Source of the DNA: Styela clava
Lineage: Eukaryota; Chordata; Ascidiacea; Stolidobranchia; Styelidae
Reading direction: 5' to 3'
DNA: 64,000 nt
NCBI RefSeq assembly: GCF_964204865.1
Contig: NC_135253.1
Coordinates: 21,178,001-21,242,000 of the forward strand
Below, in pieces: positions 11,991 to 23,886 of the stretch; position 1 is the first letter of the stretch, and each line of letters starts with the position of its first letter. Both the position numbers and the translations under genes were made by a program. Below the pieces are notes generated by a model. It ran no database searches, was not told the origin of the DNA, and was given only the letters and a program-made list of their open reading frames with translations.

Positions 11991-12292
11991 CAACGGTTCT
12001 CAAACTTTTTGAGACGCGCCTCCTTTTTAGAATTTGTCAAGTCTCGCGCATCGGCTCAAAAATAACTAGCTAACAATAAGCTGCGAATAACGAAAGTGAT
12101 ATAGCATATAATGAAATTAACAACAAGCACAATAGCTCTCTGCAATCTTTAAACAATAAGGAAATGTGAATATTCAAAATAAAGAGGGGGAGATTAAATC
12201 TAACAAATATTATTTTTCTTCAGTTTCTCAAATATTGTCTACACCCCTCCCCCATGTCATGTGGTGCGCGTCCCACCGTTAGAGAACCACTG
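11991..12292. mobile_element. hAT-like MITE
   Basis: A 302-bp element with ends CAACGGTTCTCAAACTTT and CAGTGGTTCTCTAACGGT (minus). The flanking 8-mers acctaggt (11983-11990) and atctgggt (12293-12300) match at six of eight positions, as expected for an aged hAT duplication. No coding sequence. Confidence 0.75.
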
Positions 12293-12371
12293 ATCTGGGT
12301 AATTTGTTATAATGACCGCGGCGGCCTACAATTTAGAACTCTGAGCAATGTTTGTTTCTAATACTTTGAAA

Positions 12372-12698
12372 CAGCGGTCCCAAAACTTTTTTCGCGACAC
12401 CATTTTCATAAAATCACAGCCTACAGATACTCGCGACCCCGCAGCAAGAAACATTCAGCAACTTCAAAAATCAGTATTTCAGTTTAATTACCTCAACGGG
12501 AACAATGTACCTGTATATCGACTGCAAATGGACGTTGACGGTGAACATTGATCAAAAATATATGGGCGAGTCTGGCAATGCGACGGAAAAACGAGGAAAT
12601 CTCAGAAGATCCGATAACACGTGACAGAAATTAGGCGACCCCGGAAAATCTTCACACGACCCCATCCTGGGTCGCGACCCACAGTTTGGGAACCCCTG
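12372..12698. mobile_element. hAT-like MITE
   Basis: A 327-bp element with ends CAGCGGTCCCAAAACTTTTT and CAGGGGTTCCCAAACTGTGG (minus). Subterminal GTCGCGACCC-like sequence lies on both arms. The flanks ctttgaaa (12364-12371) and ctttaaaa (12699-12706) match at seven of eight. The short open frame at 12348-12551 is the element read through. Confidence 0.82.
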
Positions 12699-13374
12699 CT
12701 TTAAAATATCGAGTAGAACTCTCTGCGCCCATTACCTTACTAATAATGAGTATTGAAAATCCGGAATTAAGTTTAGTAGGTAAAGTTAGTATAGCTTGGT
12801 TTTGAATCCGAAAATAAAAATATTCCAAATGCTTCTAGTTTATCAATTTCGCGAGGCAAATCTCGGACGGTAGGAAAGATATTTTTCAAGAAATTGACTA
12901 TTCTAGTATACCTGCCAATCTCTCTCTTTTAATAAATATTGACGGTAGCTCCCAGTGACTACCATACGACCACGAACGGCTCAAACACAAAACAATCTCT
13001 ATTTCGTTCGAAAAAGAGGAAATTCGAAATATGACATTCAATACGAGAGAACTCGGATACCAGCGCGATACTCTCATAACAAAGAAATCGGTCTAGTATG
13101 GGCAAATATTACATCAAACGCCCGTAATTGCCCTTGCATGAACTGACATAATCGCAAACGTTTACTAATTAATAAGCTGCATCCTGAAAGCACACGTAGT
13201 TAGGCTAAACCCAATATCATTGAGTATTGTCCTTTCCACAACGACCTTCTATACCAGGAAGTTATTTATCATAAGTGGCTTATTAATATCAGGAAATGAT
13301 ATTACTATATGAGTAGGAAGGTAACAGATCTATAGTTACTGCGTTTGACTTTGTTTATAATTGATCAATTTGTT

Positions 13375-13593
13375 GGTGCTCCAGAAGTTTGTGTACCAAT
13401 ATGGAGGTAACTAATTTTGTTCGCCTACTTTATATCAAGTTGTGTACTGTAAAGGGACTGAAACCTATGAGCAGGGAGTATATGCACTTGGCTAACACAG
13501 ACAGTTCCCGAACTCGTAATAGAACCAAAATAAAGAAAATTGAAATATTATTAGAGCATAATCCTAACCTGGTACACATACTACGGGAGTGCC
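13375..13593 (+). mobile_element. hAT-like MITE, CCAATATGGAG family (copy 1)
   Basis: Begins GGTGCTCCAGAAGTTTGTGT, continues through CCAATATGGAGGTAACTAAT and GGCTAACACAGACAGTTCCC, and ends with a minus-strand GGCACTCCCGTAGTATGTGT. The same order occurs at 16989, 57575 and, inverted, at 60257. Its ends overlap in sequence with the GATGGCGGAC family at 298 and 34372, so the families are related. Confidence 0.8.
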
Positions 13594-13599
13594 CATTAT

Positions 13600-15690
13600 C
13601 ATAGCTCATATAGAATAAAAATTGGATAGCGTTGTAAACGAACAAAATTTAATGTAATGGGCTCACAATCGGTTAATATTAGCCTGATTGTTAGTTGTTC
13701 CGCTAAGCGTTCGTCATACTCATTTTAGAGTTGCAGATAAAAAAAATGATTGAAACTTCATGAGCACCACGTCGTTATCCATAATGTAAATAATTGAGTA
13801 ACCTGTATCAAATCTCGTCACCTAGTTCTCAACATATAAACGACTTTCAAAAAGTCTTGGCGAAAGCACTCTAAATATAACTGTCATCATAGCCCGAGAC
13901 TTTTTTTTACCTGCTTTGTGCTTGAATATTAGTATTTTGAAAAACTTTGCAAGATTTGAAGTCAATATTTAATCAATGGTTACGAGAAATTTTCCAGTCG
14001 CTATCTTCTACTATGTCGCCACAACATTTAAAATTCTACGAATACTTTTCCGCTTAGGAATGCGCTCGCCATCGCACCGCACATTCTATCAATACTTTTC
14101 GGCTTTTACTTGGAATATCGACACCTTTCTACAGCCAAATTATCATAACTATTGTTGTCTTGAATCACAAAATTGTCGCAACTCGTTATAAACCTACACA
14201 CTATGAATCATTATTATCTATTCAAATTGCCTGGATTGTATTTAACCGACCCGCCTACGTAGTGCAGCGATTGCGTGTGCGTCCCTGCTGTCTTCAGTCG
14301 CCATATTAAATATCTCAATGCTATCGGAAAGAGTTTATATTACAAAATATATTTTGGATTAGATTTATCTAAAACTTAAACAAAACCATCGCCTCAAACA
14401 TGACTTAAAATACCAGTCGTAACATATAATTCTGCAAGTTTAAAAATCTCCTATTGGTCGCTCGAATAGGTTCTTTCAACTTTCATTATTCTTTGCAATA
14501 TTTTGTACTTTTTATAAATGCACTGATTAGACTTTATGAATCGGAATATTTATTTTTCGCTTTAAAAGTCATTCAATTTTGTGCCCAAATCAATGACAAT
14601 GCCTCCTTTTTCGTGTCGAGGTCAAAACCACCTTTCCATCCTGAATATATTTATTCGAATTCTCAGATCTTTGAAAAATATAATAATTTTCAGATTCATT
14701 GTTGCTTAAGTAAATTAGTATGGGCAATCCATTAATAAAAGTTTTGCCTTCCCCAGTCTTTTCGGTATTTCAGAAAGACCTCATTTATGATCATATGCGA
14801 GTCCATGCATACAGATTTGTCGCGTAACTGTGCTAAAACCACCTTTACATTCTAAACATGAATATTTTTGATCTTTATTACACTCAATTAGGGTCAAAGG
14901 TTTAAAACGCCAGATAATGTGTAATAACATCATAACTATCAGTGATAATCCATTCTGGTTCGATATTGATCCGAAAACGAACTCCCGTAAAAAGAAACAC
15001 AATGGAAAGGCATAAAGTTCTGCAGAAAGTGGTTCTAACAGTTTTAGACTCTGATCCGTAAAACGGATCTTTTATGATCCGTAAAACATATACAACCTGA
15101 CATCAAATATATATCAATATTGGATCTGAGTGAAGTATATTTTAGAGGTTATATTATCTACCCAAAGTTGAAAACTTTAAGGAAAAAACCTGCAGTTTGT
15201 TCCCTCCCAGCCTTTACACTAAGAAGTCGTGTATAATGCAATAAGTTATATTACTATCAGAAAAATAACAAAGCACCGATCACATTGAAATTGTATCTAC
15301 AAAAGTTTGATAATATTTAGAACAAACTGCTTATGAAAGCCAACGTTCCATAAAATCGCAATGTCAAATGAGAACACAAATTAAAGAATAAAATGCCAGT
15401 TCTTGCTGTGTTTGCGTTTGGGCAAATCATTGGAAATATTGCATAGCCCTGCTTTGTGTTTAACGGAGTTGGAGTCAAAGCTTTTATAGGTATTGTCGGA
15501 GACCAAGATTTTCACAGTCACAATGTCTTGAAAAACAACTAAGATCAAAAATAATGCTGACTTTGAAGTTTTTTGGGTAGAGTTAAAAATTCCCTTAAGT
15601 CCCGAGTCTTTCAGTTTGTTTGAAAAAATAAAACTCCGACCATTACCAGCAAAAGTGCTAACCGATTCCACAATCCTGCTTTGGAATTTT
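13600..15690. other. No gene seen
   Basis: AT-rich intergenic DNA downstream of the 7TM receptor. Several short open frames are not supported by splice sites, known motifs or repeats. The frame at 15381-15863 (minus) overlaps the receptor's 3' end in another frame. Confidence 0.45.
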
Positions 15691-15694
15691 GAAA

Positions 15695-16621
15695 TCAATT
15701 GCTGGCAACTGATTCTTTGAAACAAAACGGCAACAGCATCCGTTTCCAGTCGACGAACGCCATAATCGTCATGATGAGATTGAAAATTTGGTTCGCCAGC
15801 AATGCGAGCTTCGAGGTAAACAAAACAATAAAAATGGTCGCCATTGTATCGCTCAGGAAGCAAAGGGAAGCTGCGATTGCTGCTTTTTTCAACACCGGCA
15901 TCAACTCGCGAGAAGCATTGCCGGCATTTTCTTTATGCTTGAATATTGGAAGTAAATATAAATACAGCAGAACCATTTGAGTGAAAATTGTCCACACGCC
16001 ATAACTAATCCAAAAAGCTGTGTAGTTAATTTTTACTCTTATTCTAACAATTCCACATCCACGTTCGGTCATTCCAATTTCAGCACTAATAGGACTCAGA
16101 AATATTAAAGTTGAAGGCAAAGAAATTACTAGAATCAGTGACGCAATGCTCAAAAATCTTGTGGAACATGTTGTCAGGTGCTTCATCGCTTGTTCCTGGT
16201 ACAGAAGTCGCTGTCGCAACCATAGAATTAGGTAGCTAAAAATCGAAGCGGTTGAAGTACAGAAAAAATACAGAAAGTGCGAGATTGAACACAATTCTGG
16301 AAAATACATCTCCACTATATATTTTTCTACGCCTGAATGAATGGCTACTAATAATAAATCCCATGCGAATATATACCGGACTATTTTAATTGCAGTGCCA
16401 AGATTTTTCGAAGCCCTGTTTCCCGAAACGTTCTTGCGACGTCTGATGTCGATGGTGAGCGTGATAATAATGTACGTCATGACCAATGCATAGAATATGT
16501 AGACTATTTCAGATACCAAGCTTTCATCCATTGATCTGTTAAAATCCTTAGCTCGAGTTTCGTTGTAATATGATGAATTGCCAGAATAAATATTGGACGT
16601 ATTTTCAAATTCCGAATTCAT
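15695..16621 (-). CDS. Divergent seven-transmembrane receptor, single exon
   Basis: A 308-aa uninterrupted frame. Residues 1-37 form an extracellular tail with four N-glycosylation sequons (N7, N15, N20, N28) and no signal peptide. Hydrophobic segments lie near 38-58, 76-97, 111-135, 156-177, 202-226, 246-268 and 271-292, giving seven passes. C111 at the top of segment 3 and C189 in the second outer loop are placed for the conserved class-A disulfide. The segment 3 end reads LWLRQR where DRY is usual, and segment 7 ends in AFVDWKRMLLPF instead of NPxxY, so it is a divergent rhodopsin-like receptor. The cytoplasmic tail is very short (about 16 residues). The ligand is unknown. An intron-free frame is common in expanded lineage-specific receptor families. 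I am confident of the 7TM call, not of any subfamily. Confidence 0.85.
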   Translation of the reverse strand: MNSEFENTSNIYSGNSSYYNETRAKDFNRSMDESLVSEIVYIFYALVMTYIIITLTIDIRRRKNVSGNRASKNLGTAIKIVRYIFAWDLLLVAIHSGVEKYIVEMYFPELCSISHFLYFFCTSTASIFSYLILWLRQRLLYQEQAMKHLTTCSTRFLSIASLILVISLPSTLIFLSPISAEIGMTERGCGIVRIRVKINYTAFWISYGVWTIFTQMVLLYLYLLPIFKHKENAGNASRELMPVLKKAAIAASLCFLSDTMATIFIVLFTSKLALLANQIFNLIMTIMAFVDWKRMLLPFCFKESVASN

Positions 16622-16988
16622 ATCTTCAAAGTATATTTCTAGAATTTTACCTTGACCGAAGGTTTACTCCTATGTAAAATGTTATAATAAGTATCTTAGT
16701 ACAAAGTACTCAACTGAATGTAGAACGAAGTTGTTAGAAGATTCGTGATATACGAACAATGCTACAGTGATTTGATTGATGCTCATATGCACGATTCTAA
16801 AACAACTCAAACTCAAGTCAACACCTCATATCAGAGAAATTTCGAAGGCGAAAGACTTTTTCTAAGAATCAATGTAAACTTGCGGCTACATAAGGTCTTT
16901 TTCTTTCGTATGCATTGTTGTGTGATCTTAATGATATCAGTATTAACCTAACCCAAACCCAACGATGTTGATGTTAGATACTGAATTC

Positions 16989-17206
16989 GGCGCTCCATTA
17001 ATGTGTTTGCCAATATGGAGTTAACTAATTTTGTTCGCCTACTTTACATCAAGCTGTGTAAAGGTATTGAAACCTATGGGCAGAGGGTATATTCACTTGG
17101 CTAAAACAGACAGTCTCCGAACTCCTAAAAGAACTAAATAAGGAAAATCTGAATATATATAAGTTTTTGGCCCTAAACCTAACCTGGTACACACACTACG
17201 GGTTCC
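16989..17206 (+). mobile_element. hAT-like MITE, CCAATATGGAG family (copy 2)
   Basis: Begins GGCGCTCCATTAATGTGT, has CCAATATGGAGTTAACTAAT and GGCTAAAACAGACAGTCTCC inside, and ends near ACACACTACGGGTTCC. It aligns along its length with the copies at 13375 and 57575. Confidence 0.75.
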
Positions 17207-19215
17207 TGAATTCTATAAGAATGTCTTGATAAGAGTTAACGCATGCAAAATTGGCACCACAATTAGTTTCACTTAGGTATGCCATTGAGATTATATCAAG
17301 CAAGTATGACCCCGTATCAAAGTAGTTTTATGACGCTGAAATCGCATACCAAAGTGGCATCTCTTTTTATACCACTGTTTCGTTTATTTATAAATGTAGA
17401 GGTTATGTAATACTTCGTTATTCAATCGAATAAATTTTAAACTAGCAAATTGACATGTATCGAAGGTATCAATCATCTTTAATATCGGATGGAAAATTGC
17501 GTAATAATATCCTGTAGATAAGCTCTTAAAGCATGCCGGCGATTGCCTTGTGTGAGAACTATTTTGTGCGTGGCCTCGTCTGCAAGCCAAAAACCACAAA
17601 CGATTGTTTGGTGAGCTTACTCCATTCCCAATTACTCATTATTATGTATGTAGATAGAACGTAGCTCTTCACAGATGTCGACTTCATTATCCATCGATGA
17701 AAACATATGCATATATATAAAAAACATGGAGAAACACTAATTTCAAATGTTTCCATGCTCTAATATAAATTTCCTAAATAAGAAATTGAATCTTTTCTCA
17801 AGGTTATTATTAAGGTTATTTCTTAAGGTGTATTATTATATAATCGAACAAATTAAAAGCAACTAATTTAATGCTGCATTTATGGGCACACAGCGATGGA
17901 ACTTGTTTCAGCCCTAAGAGCTTACCCTAACTGTTAATTTGTTATCATAATTTGCACTTTGTATACATACCTTTACATGTCAGATTGCATTATACGACAG
18001 TAATAATCCTGAACCTCACGAATGAGAAACTTGTAGGACTTTTGCGATGTCTCTTCATGACAAATGGATTCTGATATAAATATCCTCTTTACTGACTGCC
18101 TTTTTTCTTTTGTGAACATGGCCAAGATTCTTCAAACATTGCTTTCTGTGTTATGGATTACTATGTGTTCTCATTATTTGCTATGAAACTTTTTAACAAC
18201 GCTTTTTTAATCTGAAGTGATTTTTATAAACTTTTCATTGATTGAAACTGAATTTTCTTCCGTATTACTGCGGGTTCAGGTTGTAGATATTGCTATCGGG
18301 TCACTAGTTGGCCGATATATCGGTATCGACACCAAAACGTGATATCGGTCGAGCCCTTGTTGAATGCAACCATTTAGAAACTTGTTATATTTTTTCAGTC
18401 AAATATATAGCATATATATATATATTTATATAAAATGTTGCAAAATGAAACCAGTATTCGAAGAGTTTGCCTATTTGAAAAAATTATTACAATCGTCTTA
18501 TTCGTGCAAAGATTTTAAGGTTGGTGGTATCAACTTTATATTCATACTGTGATTTTTATGTTTCTCGACCGTAAACAGTGACTACGTTCTATGATACAAG
18601 ACGTCTCACCTCTGATCAACTTGCCTGAATTTGGTCCGAATTTCACTTGTACTCGTGATTATGTCCTGTTTCATTGCTGAATTTGCACGTTCGTATACGG
18701 TGATTAAGGCGGACGCTGTCAAGTTGGTGAAGGCCTCCCGTCAAGTCCATTCATTTGAAACTTCTTAGCTTAAATGGTAACAAGACAAAGATGTGTAGTT
18801 CTCGTTATATATAGGTCGTATTGTTGACTTTGAGATCCGCTGGATAATTTGGAAAAATCCTACGAATGTATATTAGCGAATTACATAAATCAAATTGCTA
18901 GGTTATATTCTCAAGTCTGAGGTATTTCAATTTGTCTCCCTTCAAGCTTTATATTTTTTTTGGTGAACAATAATAACGTGGTCCTAAATATTTCACAGAT
19001 ATCGAAGAGGATAATTCAGTACGTCGAATTTGAATCATGACTTGTATAACACACACGATCTTATCTTATGATGAGGATTTTTTTTTCGGAGATCGTCAAC
19101 TCCAACTTGTTGAAAGGTAAGTAAGATGGTTATTGTTTCCCACCAGGTCCACGTATTTGACTTCACGTAGCCTGAATGGTAGTCGACGTGGGGCTTTAGT
19201 TCTGGTGATGTATAG
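17207..19215. other. No gene seen
   Basis: AT-rich DNA with a short TA run near 18410-18435. A single hAT-like terminus, CAGTGGTTATTAAACTT, appears at 19216 without a partner. Confidence 0.4.
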
Positions 19216-19929
19216 ATCAGTGGTTATTAAACTTGATGTACCAGCGGATCCCTTATGCTCCTCTGCAATACCTGCTGACCCCCTAAATTTTCTAACATGA
19301 AACACAATAGAAGGACATAGAATTGAGCTATTCCGAAAACATTCAAATTAGCTGCCACTCGCCGCGTACGCAAATAACTCACTGGATTATCTCATGTGAT
19401 CTTCCACGTCAAGTTTGTACCTTGCTTTCGTGTTGATTTGAAGAACTAAAAAAAACACGTTCACATAAGCAAGTGGAGACGAATGAGATGGTGATTTTGA
19501 ATGCAATGGCGTTATACTCACAACTACTTGTTTTTGTGCGATCAAAGAGTGCAGATGCAATAAAAGAATTATCAACCTTTTTTTGATACTGGAGGCCTAA
19601 ATTGAGATAACTCTGAGCATTTTGCTGCTAATAGAAGAAATGTGAAAATTACAGTGCAGGTGATTTGACGCGATCGCTGAAATGCGGTCACGGAACCACA
19701 GCACGGTGCGAATTTTTTGATTTTGATGACGTCACCACATAGAAATTTAAGTAAAAAACGAATTCTATAGAGCACACACAAATTTTTAAAATAAGTTGAA
19801 TGGCCTTGTAGCGACAACAACAATCTTTAACCATTGAAAATGGAAAAGAAGATAGCGAACCCTATGTTTTGGCGCGGAAAACATCCTTCTCATTTTTACA
19901 GCGTATAACGAAGACCTTTCGGACTTAAT

Positions 19930-22720
19930 TAAGCCAAAGTTCAGGCTTCAATAACACGCTAATGTTAGTGAATGGACGATTTCCGTATTTTATCAACTTA
20001 GAAAATATGTAAGGTAATTTATATTTGGATTTTTTTTTAGTATACAAGCGCAAAACGTTTTGAATGAACGCTCACGCAAAGCAGTGCATAGTTTAGAAAC
20101 ACCATCTGAATAAAGATGGCTCTGTCGAGTTGTTGACCCATTAGTTAGAAAGCAAAGCAATTAGTAACAAAACCGTTGGTACCGCGTCCTCGTGAAATGA
20201 ATAACAAAATTGTTGAGAGTGTTCAAATAATTTCTACCTCCAGCACAATTGTTCTCACTAGCTAGTCGCTTCCTTCTTTCCCACATCAGACGTTTTGCAA
20301 GAACTGCTCCAATTTATGGCAGTTTTAGGATATAAAATGGTGCTAAGTATTTCCCATCATTGTTCCCACTAGTTAAACGCACGTCAGAGTTTTGAGAAAA
20401 CTGCTTTAAATGTCATTGTATTGGAAAATAAAATTAAATGGAATAATTGTTTTATAAAACCAAGGACACTTATTAATTATTACTTTTCCAATGTTTACCC
20501 AAAGTTCAAGCTTGATAATATGTAGAAACGTTTGCTCATATTGAAGTTTATATTCCTAAATTTCTATATTTTTTTATTTGCCGGAGATTTCTTTTATGCG
20601 ATCTTTATTGATTTAAAATTATCTTAGTTTGTTTTAAAAAAACTCCGTAAGTTCATTTAATTTAACTAAACATATGAAGAAAGACTATATATTCTCAATA
20701 CATCGAGCAGAGAACATCAGTTTGTTCGCTGGGTAGGAGGCAGCTCATCGAATATTTAGAACAATAATTATTTTCAAATCCAGTTCTCTGTACTGACGTA
20801 ATAAGCAGAAAATATTTCCAAGTCAAATATTTTCTAATTCAGTATTTCATCTAGTTTTGAGAAAAACTCTTTAAACGTTTACACTTACAAGTCAATATGA
20901 GGAGATTTCTTGTATCGATCATGCTGTCGGCTGCTGTAATGTTGATATTTCTTGATGGCACATACGGACAAGGTTTGTTGTATTATATTTATTCAGTGAA
21001 GTTTTTAATTATTGGACATGAATTTTGACGTTCTACATTTACCCGAACACTAAGTTTTGTTAGAAATCTTTCATATGAGCTGAAGTACCGTCTAACTCTA
21101 ACCCACGTGCTGCAACACATAACCTTGCAGTAAAATTTCTTTATCGAAGATGCCGTGTTTCAAATAAATTGTTTCACACCATGCATCATTTTCAATATAA
21201 TATCCAATCAGATGTAACTAAAACGATAGATTGCCAATTATTTGGCATGACCAATGTTTGTCTTGCAAATTGTCGTGAATGACTGACAGAATATTTCTAA
21301 ATTGTTTTTTATTTTATCCAGCATGTTACAATGACAAAGATTGTGATTCTGACCTATTTTGCAATGAAGATAAAGGAGAGTGCATAGGTAAATTCTGATA
21401 TAATGCATCAATAACGTCCTGAGGGTTGAATATGATCAAATGAAAATAGTATATGGAATATTACTTCCTCGGAATAGCTTATTCCGGTTCAAAAAAAAAA
21501 TATTTCATAGTGGGGTACTAATTTTTTTTCATCCTATCACACAAACCAATGTAATTGTCAGAAAATTGCACGCTACTCAACATTCTACTATTAGAGTCTT
21601 GATTAAATTAAAGATCGACTATTTCCATATTCAGTATAATACCAATCATGCATTGGTAAAATTATCGATGACCACTTTTTGCACTACGTTATTTGGCTTA
21701 CTTGATTTTTGTGAATGTCACAGTTTCGGTATATATTTAATTTGTCTTTTAAGCTGAATGTAAAACAGATGTAGACTGTGCTTCTGAAAAAGTTTGCTAC
21801 GAGAGTGGTTGTTATTATAAAGGTAAATTTTAATATTATAAATCAGAAATTTTAATTCCTACACATACCTTCGTCCCGCATTCGATACTAATAACCAAAT
21901 TCCATTGGGACTCCATCGCTAGCATCATTCAGACCACTTTTATGCTACATCATTGATTCATAAACTAAACTACCAACAAGTTTATTGTTGTATTTTATTT
22001 ATTGCTTCATGTTTGGGGAGAAATGTTTGACCCAAGCAAGATTGAGCCGAGTCTATTATGTCCATACTCAACACTCAACCATAACTCTTTTTGAAACTGC
22101 TTATTTTTGTTGAACTCAACACAAAGTCTAATCTGCGAGTAAAAATTGTATTTTTGTCATCAATTAGCGCGACGAAGGAGATAAAGATCTAATATCATAA
22201 CAGCAGACTCATGTATAGAAATATCGTCTATAGACTTTTCATGTTTTAGATTAATGACTGATGACCACGGATCAATTAGCGTTTTGCAAAGAGAAAGAAT
22301 CAATGCAAACAGAGAAAATAAATTTGCATAGAATTTACTAAGTATAAAATAATAAAATGTCCAACAACAATATTGTTTGTGATCTTTTTAATTGGCATTC
22401 GGACCATGTTAGAGGTCTTGGACGATCATGAAACAGCATGAGAAAATTTATACATTCATGCGGGAGCGTAGCCCAGAATTTTAACTGGTGGTGGGGAGTC
22501 TGAAATTTCTAATTGCCAAGTTAGAGAGTAACAGATAGCGGGCATACCGCTGCCAAATAAAGCATGTCCAGAAATTTATAACTAGATAACTATCGGCTTA
22601 TCGGGGCTAGATACTTATCGGGGTAATCAACGCCGAGTCGGAGAAAAGTCTTCATTGTTTCTGTCAGCTTGCTGAACGTGTGTTGCAAGTTTGTGATGAT
22701 TCGAGGAGGCAGCGTGTGTA
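19930..22720 (+). repeat. Segmental duplication, copy 1 (partner 48590-51730)
   Basis: Collinear, diverged blocks match 48590-51730 in the same orientation. Shared markers in order: AACACGCTAATGTTAGTGAA, CATCGAGCAGAGAACATCAG, the signal-peptide exon, the two cysteine-rich exons, GCGCGACGAAGGAGAT, ATTGGCATTCGGACCATGTT, and GATAACTATCGG with ATCAACGCCGAGTCGG. Introns as well as exons align, so this is a DNA-level duplication. Confidence 0.8.
20897..21822 (+). CDS. Small secreted cysteine-rich protein, paralogue 1 (3' end not found)
   Basis: Three exons: 20897-20972 (signal peptide), 21322-21387 and 21754-21822, all ending at phase 1 before GTTTGT or GTAAAT donors and preceded by AG acceptors. 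Exon 1 encodes MRRFLVSIMLSAAVM followed by LIFLDGTYG, a typical signal peptide with a likely cut near GTYG/Q. Exons 2 and 3 each encode one module of the form C-x4-DC-x4-5-(F/V)C-x5-6-C (CYNDKDC..LFC..GEC and CKTDVDC..VCYESGC). Exon-module correspondence with symmetrical phase-1 introns is typical of extracellular modular proteins. The spacing recalls EB or Dickkopf-type short modules, but I cannot name the family. The last exon and stop are missing from my model. A partner lies at 49939. Likely secreted; a defence or venom-like role would be speculation. Confidence 0.75.
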
Positions 22721-23453
22721 ATTGTTTACAGTTCTAGAATTTGTACTGATGTTGAAATTGGGGCTGTAACAGGATTAATATAACGATAAATTTAACAACT
22801 TTATACTTTTCGAGCTTATAGATATCTTTCACCCTTCGCAAACCCCGAGTCAAAGTTTCAAACAGCGTATTTTACAGATTTTCGATCATTCTCAGCAAAA
22901 TAGGAAATTAAAAGTGAGACTATTTGGTTGAGTCTATCGTACCATTTCAAACAATATTAAAAGCTTTTGAAATATCTGAGGAAATTGATTGAGCTTCACC
23001 TCTTCGATCTAATTTGTCGTGTGTTATTCAGTTATAATTAGTAACAAATCAGGCATAGAACATCAACGACAAAAGTCCTATTGCTTGTCATGTGAATGAT
23101 CATATATGATTGTGACTATACTTATCTGCGTTGATAATATATTCGAATACTTTGCTTATGGTTGGCAAATGACTTATGTTATAGGTAATACTTATCAGAA
23201 TCCTTCCTACCTCTGCTATGACAATCCATAACCAGCAGTTTAAAAAAGACAACACAAATGTTTGCTAAAAAATTTTGGTAAAATCGGAGATATTTTGAGG
23301 AAAATTTTTTTAGAGCTATAAGGCAGTTTATATTGCCTGAACAAGATGCTGCCGATAAATTAAACTTTGCAATTGCGCGTATAACCATATTTTATAACTT
23401 CACTTTAATCAATATAGTGCGTTCTGGAAAATTATTCTGGTTGATTTGAACTT
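22721..23453. other. No gene seen
   Basis: Spacer between the duplicated block and the large inverted-repeat element. No supported feature. Confidence 0.4.
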
Positions 23454-23589
23454 CCCAGATAGCACAACTACGTCGGAACAACCATGGCCGAACGTTGTTC
23501 GAACCACCGGCCCAATAATGGCGAACAACCATGTTCCAGCGAAGATTTGGCCGCTGGGCCAACGTCGGTCCTTTCGCTGTAATGCAACC

Positions 23590-23765
23590 GTGGCAAATGG
23601 TCGGGCCAACGTAGGCGATACGTTGTAACACAATCGTGAAATATGGCCGGTCCAACGTTGGCGATACGTTGTAACACAATCGTGACATATGGCCGGGCCT
23701 ACGTAGGTGACACGTTGTAATACAATCGTGGCACATGGTCGGGCCAAGTTAGGCGATGTGTTGTA
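23590..23765. repeat. 46-bp subterminal tandem repeat, about four copies
   Basis: Units carry GGCCAACGTAGGCGATACG followed by TTGTAACACAATCGTG. Successive CGTTGTAA marks lie at 23621, 23667 and 23713, a period of 46 bp. Subterminal arrays of this type often bind transposase (general knowledge). The overlapping 60-114 aa open frames are artefacts of the array. Confidence 0.8.
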
Positions 23766-23886
23766 CAGACAGGGTATGGATCTATACTACATAGAAATTT
23801 CCCACTAATCTAACATTATTTATATAATAAAAAACAAAAGATAACAAAATGTCTTTATTTTACAAATATGTATACATGTAATAAAA

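Noticed and set aside
15381-15863. 160-aa minus-strand open frame
   Set aside because: Overlaps the 3' part of the 7TM receptor in another frame, and the rest is unsupported.
22372-22445. Sequence around ATTGGCATTCGGACCATGTT as an exon shared by both duplicated blocks (partner 51301-51489)
   Set aside because: Open only in the second copy; the first copy has stops and no phase-compatible splice sites, so it is conserved non-coding or chance sequence.
23392-23747. 112-114 aa minus-strand open frames
   Set aside because: They are read-through of the 46-bp subterminal tandem array of the large DNA element.
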